Of a stretch of 64,000 bases of DNA, positions 43,962 through 54,000 are shown in pieces (the stretch's first letter is position 1; each line of letters opens with the position of its first letter). The translations under genes and the position numbers were made by a program. Source of the DNA: Firmicutes bacterium UBA4874 (GTDB taxonomy: Bacteria > Bacillota > Clostridia > Caldicoprobacterales > DTU083); assembly GCA_002399435.1 (NCBI GenBank), contig DHDO01000071.1, forward strand, positions 37,629 to 101,628, in the 5' to 3' direction. The notes under the pieces were generated by a model. It was not told the origin of the DNA and searched no databases. It worked only from the letters and a program-made list of their open reading frames with translations.

Positions 43962-44358
43962 AAAAATATCTTCTTACATTGGTCTCGATTTCCGCCTTTG
44001 CCCGCTTCAGAACCTGATTGATCTCTTCCGGCTTCACCGGCTTGAGGATATAATCGTACGCCCCGACCTTCATGGCCTGCCGCAGATAGTCAAAGTTATC
44101 ATAGTTGCTGACAATAACATATTTGATATCCGGCCAGCGCTTTTTTGCCATTTCAATGAAGGCTATCCCATTCATCTTCGGCATACGGATCTCTGTAAAG
44201 ATTACGTGAGGGGATACATGGGGCAAAAGTGCCAGTGCTTCCTCCCCGTTGGAAGCTTCGCCGACCAGTTCAAAATCATTTTCCACCCATTTCACCTTGC
44301 TGTCAATGTCCCTGCGCGCATTGTAACTGCTGTCCACCATAACCACGCGTAAATTCAA
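43960..44358 (-). CDS. Stand-alone receiver-domain protein lacking the phospho-acceptor Asp
   Basis: The 132-residue protein is a CheY-like domain with no output domain. It begins MNLRVVMVDSSYNARRDIDS and shows FTEIRMPKMNGIAF, YVIVSNYDNFDYLRQAMK and YDYILKPVKPEE, most like the receiver of YesN/AraC-type regulators. The usual acceptor Asp before xxMP is Glu (E56), and the acidic pair is reduced to one Asp (D9-S10). The switch Ser and the Lys are kept. I chose TTG at 44358 with AAGGAAGGG upstream; an ATG at 44382 and a frame open to 44514 are alternatives. No histidine kinase is near. Confidence 0.78.
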   Translation of the reverse strand: MNLRVVMVDSSYNARRDIDSKVKWVENDFELVGEASNGEEALALLPHVSPHVIFTEIRMPKMNGIAFIEMAKKRWPDIKYVIVSNYDNFDYLRQAMKVGAYDYILKPVKPEEINQVLKRAKAEIETNVRRYF

Positions 44359-44534
44359 TGCGTCCCTTCCTTTCCTTTGCATTTCATAAGGATTATAGCA
44401 CCGAATGATTTGGTTGAAAACTGATTTTATAATATTTTGGCATATTATCTGTTTTCCCATGCCTTGAATTGGAAGAACGGTTCCATTATGCCTACGCTGA
44501 AGGAAGGAGCACATCTCTTTTGCCTGAGAACAGC

Positions 44535-44575
44535 AAAAATCCGAACCTTTCCGATTGGAAACAGATCCGGATTTT
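44535..44575 (-). terminator. Terminator of tRNA-Arg
   Basis: On the minus strand AAAATCCG and CGGATTTT pair around an inner TTTCC/GGAAA hairpin and are followed by T. It begins 8 bases after the tRNA 3' end. Confidence 0.75.
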
Positions 44576-44582
44576 CTATGAC

Positions 44583-44658
44583 TGGTGCGTCTGACTGGAT
44601 TCGAACCAGCGGCCTTTCGGGTCGGAGCCGAACGCTCTATCCCCTGAGCTACAGACGC
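44583..44658 (-). tRNA. tRNA-Arg (anticodon CCG)
   Basis: A complete cloverleaf folds on the minus strand: acceptor GCGTCTG with CAGACGC, D-arm stem GCTC/GAGC, anticodon stem TTCGG/CCGAA with loop CTCCGAC (anticodon CCG, reading CGG), T-arm GCTGG-TTCGAAT-CCAGT, discriminator A and an encoded CCA. The gene is 76 bases, with its own promoter and terminator. Confidence 0.95.
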
Positions 44659-44670
44659 CCAACAACAATC

Positions 44671-44699
44671 ATTATATCATAAACTCCAAAAAACCACAA
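44671..44699 (-). promoter_or_regulatory. tRNA-Arg promoter
   Basis: On the minus strand -35 TTGTGG (44694-44699), a 17-base spacer and an extended -10 TGATATAAT (TATAAT at 44671-44676), 12 bases before the tRNA 5' end. Confidence 0.8.
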
Positions 44700-44734
44700 C
44701 CCCGAATTCAATCCCGGATTCTGTTTTTATCTGT

Positions 44735-44758
44735 CCGGGCATCCGGGCAGATGCCCGG
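44735..44758 (-). terminator. Hairpin after cdaR
   Basis: CCGGGCAT and ATGCCCGG form a perfect 8-bp GC-rich stem with an 8-base loop, 18 bases after the cdaR stop codon. No T-run follows, so termination would be weak or factor-dependent. Confidence 0.35.
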
Positions 44759-44776
44759 GTTCCGTCTGTCTCCGTT

Positions 44777-46156
44777 TTATGGCGCTTCCGCAGGCTCCGG
44801 TGTTTTTGTCGGTTCCGGTGTTTTCGTCGGTTCCGGTGTCTTCGTCGGGTTCGGTGCTTTCGTCGGATTCGGCGTTTCAGAGGATGTCGTTTCTGTTGCA
44901 ACCGACGTTATCCGGACGGATATCCTGTCCGCGGATTTACTGACAATCTGCGCTTCCTTCGGAGTCTTTATATCCAAAGGCAGATCATATTGGCCAGGGT
45001 GAAAGCCTCCGTCCCCCGGGTCGATCTTTGCGAAATCAGCGGAAGCTGTCAGGCTTCGTTCATCCAGGGAGCTCATGTCGGTATACGACCCTTTCAGCCG
45101 GACCGTAACCGGAGCACTGATGATTTCCGCGTGAAAACCTTCCGGAATATTCTTCAGATCAATCTGATTCAGGATAATGTCCTTATTTGTCGTGGTCTCC
45201 CGAATGTGAACCACGACGCTGACCTGGTAGGACTGATCGGAAGATAAATACAACCCCTTTACTTTATTGACCGTCACCGTCTTACGGACGTCCTTTACTG
45301 CGTCCTGAATATTTACTTCCTGGGTGGTCAGGAATTCCAGCTGTTCCATTATGCCGGGAGAAGCGTCGACTTTCAGACTGTCCGGCCGGACTTCCACCTT
45401 ATCCACCACAAATCCGCTGGCGGGAGCACCGGTGATATTGGCCCTCACCGGGATCTCCTGAATCGGATAAATTGGAATCCGCACCATGACGGTTTCCTGA
45501 CGCAAATGCAGATATTCCGAGGAAATAAGACGATTCTCAGCATCCATCAAGCGAACAGGCATGGACTGCTCAATCGTACTTGCATCGCCATTCAGTTTCA
45601 CCTCGACGACACCTTTCGCCACCTGTTCCACCAGGGATTGGGCCCCATATATGGTAATATTCTCAGGCTCCACACTTGGCAAATGTGCAGAATATCCATC
45701 TGCAGCTTTTCCAAATCCTTTTTGATTTACTTGTACCGGAATTCTTTTGGACGTAATTCGATTTACGGTCAATGGCATTTCCGGGATCCTATCCAGTCTT
45801 ACCTCACGGGGACGCAGCCCTTCGATCCTTAGCTCCACCTTACGGGTTCCCGTCCAGTCTATGCGCTGCAGATCAAGGATAGCCTTCAAATTTGCCGTAT
45901 TGACTTTCCGGATATCATTAACCAATCCTCGGATGCGGACCGTTACGGTACCAACCGGCTTTTCCACCAATGACAATTGTCTGTCGTTCAACGCATCCTC
46001 ATTGACAACAATAACCGGAACATCTGAAATGGGCTGGGTTGTTTCGGGATTCAACTCACTGATGGCGTACAGCCATAGAATCACTGCTATGACAACAGAA
46101 ATAATTTTCAGTACCAGATTGTTTTGCCATGGTTTTTTATTGTCCATCCTGTTCAT
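44777..46156 (-). CDS. cdaR: CdaR: YbbR-domain regulator of the c-di-AMP cyclase
   Basis: CdaR (YbbR) is a membrane-anchored extracellular protein that modulates the diadenylate cyclase CdaA. The 459-residue protein has one N-terminal span (LVLKIISVVIAVILWLYAIS) followed by about four YbbR repeats, seen in VPVIVVNEDALNDRQLSLV, VTVRIRGLVNDIRKV and similar segments. The C-terminus ends in a Thr-Pro-rich tail (about 435-459) of tandem 18-base units. It overlaps cdaA by 20 bases. glmM, usually the third gene of this operon, is absent; tRNA-Arg follows instead. Confidence 0.93.
   Translation of the reverse strand: MNRMDNKKPWQNNLVLKIISVVIAVILWLYAISELNPETTQPISDVPVIVVNEDALNDRQLSLVEKPVGTVTVRIRGLVNDIRKVNTANLKAILDLQRIDWTGTRKVELRIEGLRPREVRLDRIPEMPLTVNRITSKRIPVQVNQKGFGKAADGYSAHLPSVEPENITIYGAQSLVEQVAKGVVEVKLNGDASTIEQSMPVRLMDAENRLISSEYLHLRQETVMVRIPIYPIQEIPVRANITGAPASGFVVDKVEVRPDSLKVDASPGIMEQLEFLTTQEVNIQDAVKDVRKTVTVNKVKGLYLSSDQSYQVSVVVHIRETTTNKDIILNQIDLKNIPEGFHAEIISAPVTVRLKGSYTDMSSLDERSLTASADFAKIDPGDGGFHPGQYDLPLDIKTPKEAQIVSKSADRISVRITSVATETTSSETPNPTKAPNPTKTPEPTKTPEPTKTPEPAEAP
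44793..44879 (-). repeat. Tandem 18-base repeat in the cdaR C-terminus
   Basis: Four 18-base units and a partial fifth encode PTKTPE-type repeats (TPNPTKAPNPTKTPEPTKTP). Neighbouring units differ at only one to four positions, which suggests length variation. The Pro-rich tail would lie outside the membrane, possibly in the wall. Confidence 0.85.
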
Positions 46157-47000
46157 TCCTTGACCTCCACTTTTTCACGATGAAGGAGCGCGGTTCCTTT
46201 TCCTTGACATACACCTTTTTCAATATTTCCTTTAGACCTTTGGAATCCAGATATCTGGTAAGCTTTCCATTATGGGCTATGGATATGACACCGGTTTCCT
46301 CCGATACCACAATGGCAATGGCATCGGAATTCTCTGAAATGCCCAGAGCCGCCCGATGTCTGGTACCCAGCTGCTTGTTGATGTTCCCGTTTTCCGTAAG
46401 GGGCAGAAAACACCCGGCAGCCGCAATCCGATATCCCCGTACAATAACGGCTCCGTCATGGAGAGGAGTATTGGGTACAAATATGTTTTCCAAAAGGGAT
46501 CCCGAAAGCTCTCCGTCAATTTTGACGCCGGTTTCGATGACATCGCTGATACCGGTCTTCCTTTCAATGACAATCAGGGCGCCGATCTTTGCCCTGGCCA
46601 TATCCTGCACAGCTCTTGCGATCTCATTGATAAAAAAAAGAGGATCCTTGTCTTCCTGAATAAACGTAAGCCTGTCAAAGATACGTCCCCGCCCGATCTG
46701 CTCCAATGCCTTACGCAGCTCAGGCTGAAACACGATCAGCAAGGCTATGACACCCACCGTGGCAGTATTTTTTAAAATCCAATATATGGTGTTCAGCTGC
46801 AGCCACTCGCTGAGCTTCGTTGCAAACAGCAGAATGGTCAGTCCCTTTAATACCTGCTCTGCACGGGTCTCGCGGATTAAAAGAAGCAATTTGTACACCA
46901 CATAGGACACAATGGATATGTCTATGATATGCCGGATGACCCATGGAAACTGTACATACGGTTCAATATAGGAAAACATTCTGGAAAGCCCATCCAACAT
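46137..47000 (-). CDS. cdaA: Diadenylate cyclase CdaA
   Basis: CdaA makes c-di-AMP from two ATP, the second messenger for osmolyte and wall homeostasis. The 287-residue protein has three N-terminal membrane spans (about residues 20-100) and a DAC domain with the catalytic DGA (182-184, LHDGAVIVRG) and RHR (LGTRHRAALG). It starts the cdaA-cdaR operon. Its predicted promoter lies inside the extended 3' end of the amidase gene upstream. Confidence 0.96.
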   Translation of the reverse strand: MLDGLSRMFSYIEPYVQFPWVIRHIIDISIVSYVVYKLLLLIRETRAEQVLKGLTILLFATKLSEWLQLNTIYWILKNTATVGVIALLIVFQPELRKALEQIGRGRIFDRLTFIQEDKDPLFFINEIARAVQDMARAKIGALIVIERKTGISDVIETGVKIDGELSGSLLENIFVPNTPLHDGAVIVRGYRIAAAGCFLPLTENGNINKQLGTRHRAALGISENSDAIAIVVSEETGVISIAHNGKLTRYLDSKGLKEILKKVYVKEKEPRSFIVKKWRSRNEQDGQ

Positions 47001-47048
47001 GCAGGTACGCCCCTTGTTTTAAAGTATCGTCTCGTGGAAGCCTTTATA

Positions 47049-47909
47049 TTATATAACAACTTTCACCGGATAGGAAAGGACCAATTTGATGCTTTGCCCC
47101 TCCACATTCATTATACCATATTCCCGGATGTTATATAATCGGATATCCCGGAAGAAACAGAACAAAAGAAAAAGATGGGGATTCTTCTCATCCCCATCCC
47201 AATAAAATGTCTTTTCTTCTGAAAAATAGTTCAGAATGCCGCTGTAAATCGACCATGCGATCTTTTCCTGATATTCCTCCGTTTTCAGGAGAGCCTCTTC
47301 CCTGGCGTTGGACAGGAAACCGCACTCCACAAGAACCGATGGTGCAGGGCTGGCTTTTAGAATCCGGAGATTATCCACTGCTTTTTCCACCCGGTGATTG
47401 CCCTCGATCAGATCTTCCACCATCCTGCCCTGAATGCATTTTGCCAGCCTCTTTCCTTCCTCACTGCCAGTCATATAAAAAGTCTGAGCGCCGAAATATT
47501 GGCTTTTTGAGAAATGATTCATATGAATGCTCAGTACGATATCTGCATTGCTTTGCCGGATGATTTCCTCCCTTTTTTTCATATCCGCGGATTTATTGGA
47601 TGCGGTTCCATGCTGGTTCTCCCTTGTCAGAATCACCTTACTCTTTTTATCCGTCAAAAGTTTTTTCAGCTTCCGGGCAACTTTCAGGTTCAGTTCATCT
47701 TCCCTCAGTCCGGACGGACTCAATGCGCCGGAATCAAACCCTCCATGCCCCGGGTCGATGACAATCACCCGGTCCGAAGCGGATAAAAAGGAAACAGCGG
47801 GCTGCAGGGAATCCTCCCTGCTTTTCATAAAAAAAATAAGAAGCAGCAAGAGGATGAGCAGGATCCAGAATGCTGATATCCATCGCTTTGACAGATAGTA
47901 AACCTTCAA
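47049..47909 (-). CDS. cwlD: N-acetylmuramoyl-L-alanine amidase, CwlD-like, with extended C-terminus
   Basis: An amidase_3 zinc enzyme with an N-terminal membrane anchor (WISAFWILLILLLLLIFFMK), the motif VIDPGHGGFDSGALSPSGLR, SIHMNHFSKSQYFGAQTFYM and VLVECGFLSNAREEALL. CwlD family members make muramic-delta-lactam in spore cortex, which fits the dipicolinate genes in this window, but a vegetative amidase is possible. The start is TTG at 47909 after GGGGGTGG. About 50 residues beyond the catalytic domain (from TFYWDGDEKN) read through a strong terminator and the cdaA promoter, so a stop codon appears to have been lost. Confidence 0.85.
   Translation of the reverse strand: MKVYYLSKRWISAFWILLILLLLLIFFMKSREDSLQPAVSFLSASDRVIVIDPGHGGFDSGALSPSGLREDELNLKVARKLKKLLTDKKSKVILTRENQHGTASNKSADMKKREEIIRQSNADIVLSIHMNHFSKSQYFGAQTFYMTGSEEGKRLAKCIQGRMVEDLIEGNHRVEKAVDNLRILKASPAPSVLVECGFLSNAREEALLKTEEYQEKIAWSIYSGILNYFSEEKTFYWDGDEKNPHLFLLFCFFRDIRLYNIREYGIMNVEGQSIKLVLSYPVKVVI
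47110..47138 (-). promoter_or_regulatory. cdaA-cdaR promoter inside the amidase 3' extension
   Basis: On the minus strand an extended -10 TGGTATAAT (TATAAT at 47110-47115) lies 17 bases from a weak -35 TTATAT (47133-47138). It is 110 bases before the cdaA start and downstream of the amidase terminator. Confidence 0.55.
47164..47198 (-). terminator. Intrinsic terminator inside the amidase ORF
   Basis: On the minus strand GATGGGGAT and ATCCCCATC form a perfect 9-bp stem with a 7-base loop followed by TTTTTCTTTT. It lies within the open reading frame of the amidase, about 115 bases before the stop codon. Confidence 0.85.
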
Positions 47910-48000
47910 CGTTCCACCCCCAGTCATATCACAGTCAGTACAAAATATTCATGGCTCCGGTAATTTATAACCCGCGGTGGAAAAAGACTATCTGCAGGAT

Positions 48001-51000
48001 TTACAGAATGTTTCCCATGAGAACCCTGACATGATGTTCCTTCCCGTCATCGGAGAGAGGCACTTCCCTATCCGAAAGAATCTGACCGTCCAGCTTCATC
48101 TCTGCAATTCCCTGCTGAACCTTATTGGGATTTTCCACATCAATGAGATATTTTGTGCTGCCATAATGGTATTCCATGGTAAAACCGCTCCAGTCCTCCG
48201 GTATACATGGATGGATCGTAAAGGAGGAAGCCTTCCTCTGAAAACCCAGTATTCCTCCGATCCCGGTACGGTACATCCACCCTGCCGCTCCGGTATACCA
48301 GCTCCATCCGCCCCTTCCGGTATGCGGCGGTATGGCATAGACATCCGCAGCCATGACATAAGGCTCCGCTTTGTATCTGGAGGCGTCCAAATGGGTTCCG
48401 GTATGATTGATGGGATTGATCAGGTGAAAGAGACGCCAGGCCGTATTGCCATCTCCTGTCGCCGCAAACGCCAGAACCGACCATACGGCAGCATGGGTAT
48501 ACTGTCCGCCGTTTTCCCTGACGCCGGGTACATAGCCCTTGATATAGCCGGGTTCCAGGTTCGACTGATCAAAGGGCGGAGTCAGAAGCCTGATGAGACC
48601 GGCATCCTCATCCACCAGATAATTCTGAACAGCCCGCAGGGCTTCCCGGACTCTTTCCTTCTTTCCTCCCCCGGACAGAGCTGCCCAGGACTGGGATATC
48701 AGATCAATCCGGCATTCCTCATTCCTTTCGGAACCGAGAGGCGTCCCGTCATCAAAGTAGGCACGGCGATACCATCCTCCGTCCCATGCATTCATTTCAA
48801 TGGATGTTTGCAGGGTTTCCGCTGTTTTTGCATACCGCTCTGCCCGTTCCATATCCCCCCTTTTCCTGCAAATGGGAAGAAAACGATTCAAAACGTCGTA
48901 CAGGAACCAGCCCAGCCATACACTTTCCCCTTTGCCATCCATTCCAACCTGGTCCATTCCATCATTCCAGTCCCCGCCCCCCATCAGCGGAAGTCCATGG
49001 CTGCCAAACTGCATGGCATGCTCCAAAGCCCGGATGCAGTGATCATAGATACAGGACTGGTCTTCCGAAGCCTGATAAATGGCATACCGATCCTGTTCGC
49101 CGGGTTCAAGCGGTCCGCTTTCCGAAAGAAAAGCCACCGGCTCTTCCAGCACGCTTTCATCTCCTGTTGCTTCAATGTAATCTGCAGTTACAAACGGAAG
49201 AAACAGCAGATCGTCTGTGATTCTGGTCCGGACTCCCCGGAAAGGCGGATGCCACCAATGCAGTACATCTCCTTCCGGGAATTGATGAGCGGCGGACAAT
49301 AGAATCTGCTCCCGGGTTCGCTCCGGTGCACTGTAGACAAGAGCCATTGTATCCTGAAGCTGATCCCTGAAGCCAAAGGCTCCGCCGGCCTGATAAAAGC
49401 CCGTTCTCGCCATGATGCGGCAGGCATAGGCCTGATAGAGCAGCCACCGGTTCAGCAAAAGATCCATGGAGGGATCCGGCGTTTTGACATGCAGAGTCCC
49501 CAATATGTTTTCCCAAAAAGCTTTCACTTCCTCCAATGCCTTCTCTGCGCTTTTTCGGTCCGGATACCGGCTTTGGATCTCCCGGACCTGATCCGGATCC
49601 TTCCCCTGTCCCAGACAGAACAGGACATCTTCCTCTTCTCCGGGAGAAAGCTCGATGGACACCTGTATGGCCGAGCAGGGATCAAATCCTTCATCGGCCC
49701 GGTTGGAAAGGTGCACTCTGGTCATGCACGCCGGTTGGTCCAAAGATCCGTTTCGCCCGATAAACTCCCTGCGGTCCGAAGTATAGGAACGGATTTCCCG
49801 GTTACAGGACAGAAATGCGGTCCGCCCTGCAAATTCTTCCTGATAGTAATTATATGCCTGCATACTGTTCGTTTTCCCATCAAATTCTGTAAGGATAAAG
49901 GGACTGCTTTCCTCCCGATTCACGCCCAGGACCCATTCCACATAAAAGAACAGGGAAAGCTTTCTCCGCTGATCCGTATTGTTCTTCAGGGAAACGCAGA
50001 TTAATTTTACCGGATCCTTCAGGGGAACCAGCATGGTTTGCCGGGCCATCATACCGTGACTGGCATGTTCAAATACGGTATAGCCCTGCCCATGCCGTAT
50101 CCGGTAACTTTCCGCTTCACGGACCGGCATGGGGGTAATGGTCCAGTATTCTCCTGTATTGTCGTCGCGGACGTACAATATTTCTCCGGAAGGATCCCGG
50201 ATCGGATCATTGGACCAGGGAGTCAGCTTGTTCTCCCGGCTGTTCCCACACCAGGTATAGCCGGAACCGGATTCGGTAACCAAAAATCCGAACTCAGGAT
50301 TGGCGATGATATTGCTCCAGGGAAGAGGCGTTACCTTCCTGTCCTTCAAGTAAACGACATATTCCTTCCCGTCTTCTGAAAACCCTCCCATATCGTTGAA
50401 GTAGGCAAGTCCCTCAGGCCGGGGAATTTCATTTTTGGAAACCACATGATAGTCGATATCCTGCGTGTTCAGGGGAGGAATGGTTTCATTGGACTTCTTA
50501 TTCAACAGCAACTGGGAGGAAATCGATCCGTCATCCCCGTTTAAAATCAGCCTGGCTGCGGAGAACAGCAGACAAAGATCCTCCTTCGGTATGTTACTGC
50601 TTTGACGGAGGAATACGCCCCCCGGCTTATCCATAAGGTCACGGGCATGACTGATTCCGGCCAGTTCCCTCAGACGCTCGTTTACCGGCTGTTCGTAACT
50701 GCTTCCATATTCATTCAGCAGCACCAGATCCACCTGCAGGCCTTTCAATCTCATATACTCATGAGCTGTCAGCATCTGCTGCACCAGTTCCATATGTTCC
50801 ATCCTGCTGACACGCAGAAGGACAATGGGTAAATCCCCCGAAATTCCATATGCCCACAGAGTGCTCCGGCCTTTCCGGTTTTTCCGTGTCATCTCCCGCT
50901 TCCAGTCGGACGGCGGCCTGTTATAAAGAATCTGGGAGGCCATGGCCTGATACAGATTGGCCCTTCCTGCCGAAATGTTCAGATAACGAAGCTCCACCTG

Positions 51001-54000
51001 GGAATGCGTCCAGGCCAGCTCCATGGCACGATTTGCCACATTGCGGCTCTGACATTCCCTGGCCTGGGCAATGGCCGATTCACGGGAATCCGCAACTCCG
51101 GTTACATAGGAAATCCGAATCGTCTCCCCCGCGGAAAGATAAATCCTTCTGCGAATGCTCATAATGGGATCCAGTACAGCGCCTGCGGAATCGGACAGTG
51201 GGAATTCCGGGTCCATGACCTGCGGATCCTTCAGGGTTCTCCCCCTTCCGATAAATCGGGCACGGTCTGTTTCATACTGTATGCTGCCCACCGTCTCTCC
51301 TTCCGCTACAACAGTATGGAACATCCACAGCGATTTCTGCGTTTTCTCCCGTGGCCGCCTGGTTGCCAGCAGAATATTCCGCTCCGGATGGAATTCCGTC
51401 TGGACAAACAGATTGCTGAAAGCAGGATGGGCAAGATCGGCTGAAAAGGGAGCCAATACAATCTCAGAATAACTGGTTACTTCCATCATTCTACCGCTTT
51501 CCCCATGATTTGTAAGGGAAATACGGCGGATTTCCCCATTATACTCCGGAGAAACCACAACTTCCATCCTGGTTTCAATATTGCCGTCTTTTCGATCGAA
51601 GGATGCACGGTCCGTTTCAAAGACGACCTTGTAATCCTCCGGCAGGATACCTGCGGGATGATAAGCGGCGGACCAGTAGGTATTGGAGTTCAGATTCGCA
51701 ATATAGAACATCTCTCCCCAGTCATCCCGGGTGATGTCTTTCCGCCATCTGGTAATGGCCTGACCGGAATACTGACTGAACCCTCCCCCGCTGTTGGTCA
51801 GCATTACGGTGTAATTGCCATTGGACAGTAAAACGGTTTCCGGAAGAACAGTATGCGGCGTATGAATGGTTCTTTTGGCCTGGGCTTCCTGATGTTTCCT
51901 TCCCTCCTCCAGATCCGGGCTCACCAGGTCTTCATAATCCTTTATATAGATTTCCCTGCGCGGCATTCTTTCCTGAAGCAGCAATTCGGTGGCCTTTATC
52001 ATGGGGGCGGAATGAAAACGGGCCTGCATGACATTATTGTTCAGGTAGTTGTTGATGGCTATCAGTGCCATGCCCTGATGATGAGCCATGAAGCTTTTTA
52101 CAACCATGCTTTTTCTTTTTTTTGGCAATCGTTCCGGCGTATAATCGATCGCCTCATAAAACCCGTAAGGGCCTTCCAGGCCTTCCGACGCCAGGACTTC
52201 CATGTTATGGAATGCAACAGCCGGCTCCAGGGGCAAAGCAAGGATGCCGGCATAGGGAGCCACAACCATATCGTTGATCAATCCCCTCTTCAGACCCAGG
52301 TGGGGAATGCCGAAAGCCTTGTATTGGTAATTGAGATGCAGGTCAAAGGCATAAAAGCCGGATTCGGAAACTCCCCAGGGAAGATGGCGCTGCTCCGAGA
52401 ACTGCTTCTGTCCCCGAATCACAGCGGCATACGTTTCATCCAGCAAGGTATAGTCATAATTTTTCATGATGAGAAGGGGCATCAAATATTCAAACATGGT
52501 GCCGCTCCATGAAATGAGGACCCGAAGATCCCCGACCAGAGCCAGGGACCTCCCCAGTTTAAACCAATGTTTTTGGGGAATGTCCCCTTTGGCTATGGCA
52601 ACAAAACTGCTCTGCCTTGCCTCTGAAGCCAGCAGGTCATAGTAGGATTTTGTCAGATGACCGTCTTCCACATTATATCCGATGGATAAAAGCTCCTGCT
52701 TCTCATCATAGAGAAGCCGGAAATCCATTTTGTCTATAATGTCCTTTATTTCACTGCGCAGTCTGTGGCATCGACTGGCAAAATCCCGGATGGCGGAATA
52801 GGATCCGGCCAGGGAAATCTCCATATCCTTCAGCCATTTCCCGGATTCCCGGAATCCGGAGGATTGACAGGCATCCCGGTTCAGGGATACCATTGTTTCA
52901 GACAAACTTTTCAAAATACCCAGATAGTTATCGTAAATATTTTGGAGGGATATCGGTCCGTTCAGCTGCTTCAGCAGCTCCGACATTTTCCGGGATGTCT
53001 CCTGATAAACCCCTTTTTCACTCAGCAGAGTGGCAGGAATCTTCTGAAGCAGCCTGCTCCAGGGGAAAAACAGTTCCTCCTCCGTCTCATATTCCGTAAT
53101 CAGCTGATCCACAGCCTTGCTCTGCCCCTTGAGGTCGTCCAGAAGCATTAGCCACTCCGATACGCTGACGGTCTCGCTGTCCATCAGCGTATTCAGCAGG
53201 CTTTGATGCTCCATATCCTGCTTCTTACTGTTCAGGGAAAGAACATCCCGGAGTCCGGCGATGTTTTCCTTTCCAATCAGGGGCCGCCTGAACAATTCTT
53301 CAATTCCCTGGCTTAACGTAATCAGATAGCCGATCAGATTCCCGTTATCCACAGTGGAAACATACAACGGCCGAAGCGGCTCCAGAGTCTGGGTATGATA
53401 CCAGTTATAATAGTGGCCTTTCCACTGTTCCAGACGAAGCATGGTCCCGATGGTGTTCCCTATTCTCTTCACAGCTTCCAGAGTTCCGATATAGCCAAGA
53501 TCCCGGGCAGTCAATATGGATAAAAGATAGAGGCCGATGTTGGTGGGCGAAGTCCGGTGTGCCACCCCGATGGGGGGGTCCTCCTGATAATTGTCAGGCG
53601 GCAGCCAATTTTCCTTGCTGGTTACCAATTCATTAAAGAAGCTCCACGTTTTATAGGCAATTCCCCTTATTTTAAAATCCTGTTCCGCAGAAAGCTTGGG
53701 AATGCGTCTATTCTTTGGCTTGCTGACCAGATAGGCAATATAAGGAGAAGAGACCCAGCATACGGTGAACAGCAGGCTGTACGGCCAGTATTCCGGTCTT
53801 GCAGTGATTGTGGCGATGAAAAAGACAACAGACAACAAAGCCGGGGCCCGCATTTTATCCCAGTAATCCGATAATTCCCCACGGAATCTCCGGTCAGAAT
53901 CTGCGGCGGTAACCCATTCCATCATGTTCTGATGGCTGACCGTTACCCGCCAGACAGAACGGGAAACAGCATCCAGCATGACATGGGATTGATGAGCCAG

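Noticed and set aside
44793-44879. CRISPR-like repeats near cdaR
   Set aside because: They are contiguous in-frame 18-base units of the CdaR tail without spacers.
47977-49302. 441-codon open frame on the plus strand
   Set aside because: It is antisense to the GH94 part of the glucan synthase and has no SD or recognisable domain.
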